A stretch of DNA of 6,824 nt from an uncultured Solirubrobacterales bacterium (GTDB lineage Bacteria > Actinomycetota > Thermoleophilia > Solirubrobacterales > 70-9). The notes below the pieces were generated by a model. That model saw only the letters and a program-made list of their open reading frames with translations, was not told where the DNA came from and did not search any database. A program made the position numbers and the translations under genes. Shown here piece by piece: positions 6,721 to 6,824 of the stretch; positions within the stretch are counted from its first letter, which is position 1; each line of letters opens with the position of its first letter. Location of the stretch: the NCBI GenBank assembly GCA_937910825.1, contig CALEMO010000022.1, positions 1 through 6,824 on the forward strand, read 5' to 3'.

Positions 6721-6824
6721 TCAGCCGCGGCCGGCAGTCGCGGCGACGAATTCCGCGATCTCTTCAGCCTCGACGCCGGCAACGATGCCGGCCGGCATGC
6801 GACCGGAAACGGTCGGGTCATCGG
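6721..6824 (-). CDS. C-terminus of a probable c-type cytochrome (partial)
   Basis: Only the last 33 codons and the TGA (6723-6721) are inside the window; the gene continues past the right edge. The visible peptide contains SGRMPAGIVAGVEAEEIAEF followed by VAATAGRG and the stop. The pattern MPAG(I/L)V.G.EA..(I/V)A.(F/Y)VA..AG resembles the end of class I c-type cytochromes, where the Met of MP is the distal haem ligand and the last helix packs on the haem. The CxxCH haem site would lie outside the window, so the family call rests on this short tail alone. Another minus-strand frame across the same bases runs on from 6821 to 6621, but its composition is Arg/Pro/Ser-rich like an off-frame reading. 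Confidence 0.5.
   Translation of the reverse strand, partial: DDPTVSGRMPAGIVAGVEAEEIAEFVAATAGRG

Noticed and set aside
6621..6821. 66-codon minus-strand frame beginning MTRPFPVACRP
   Set aside because: Arg/Pro/Ser-rich composition like an off-frame reading. It runs through the spacer to overlap the EEP ribosome site, while another frame over 6824-6721 gives a cytochrome-like tail with its own stop.
1..6824. CRISPR arrays, tRNA/rRNA genes, insertion sequences, defence genes or direct-repeat arrays
   Set aside because: No regularly spaced repeats, transposase-like frames, RNA gene signatures or mobile-element ends were seen; the window is a conserved chaperone locus.

Overview
The window is a high-GC bacterial segment in which every supported gene lies on the minus strand, so it reads right to left. 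Its core is a complete heat-shock chaperone operon, dnaK - grpE - dnaJ - hspR, followed 24 bp later by clpB, which runs off the left edge. A dnaK operon that carries its own MerR-type repressor HspR is an actinobacterial arrangement. Together with the high GC content and a secreted phosphodiesterase-like protein beginning its domain with MTRNLYLGADL, this suggests an actinobacterium, perhaps a deep branch such as Thermoleophilia/Solirubrobacterales. The lineage is an inference from gene order and protein style, not from a marker gene.

Layout in transcription order: (1) 6824-6721, the last 33 codons of a protein that looks like a c-type cytochrome C-terminus. (2) 6720-6614, a 107 bp spacer with no convincing control element. 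(3) 6613-5390, a secreted endonuclease/exonuclease/phosphatase (EEP) family protein with its own Shine-Dalgarno and a strong intrinsic terminator at 5363-5330. (4) 5329-5211, the dnaK control region: a well-formed promoter (TTGGAA, 17 bp, TATACT), an inverted repeat over its -35 box that is the best HspR operator candidate, and an AGGAGA ribosome binding site in front of a GTG start. (5) 5210-1, dnaK, grpE, dnaJ, hspR and clpB, joined by 4 bp, 1 bp and 8 bp overlaps and then a 24 bp gap.

Functionally, DnaK with its J-protein DnaJ and nucleotide-exchange factor GrpE forms the Hsp70 folding cycle, and ClpB works with it to pull apart aggregates. HspR, made from the same transcript, would repress the promoter; in studied actinobacteria DnaK acts as its co-repressor, giving a feedback loop.

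I did not find a new multi-gene system. The points most worth a second look are: a DnaK that keeps the N-terminal-quadrant insert usually missing from Gram-positive Hsp70; a DnaJ with Gln in place of the helix II Tyr of the J domain; an operator candidate with shorter spacing than canonical HAIR; and the EEP protein with a lysine/alanine-rich segment after its signal peptide.
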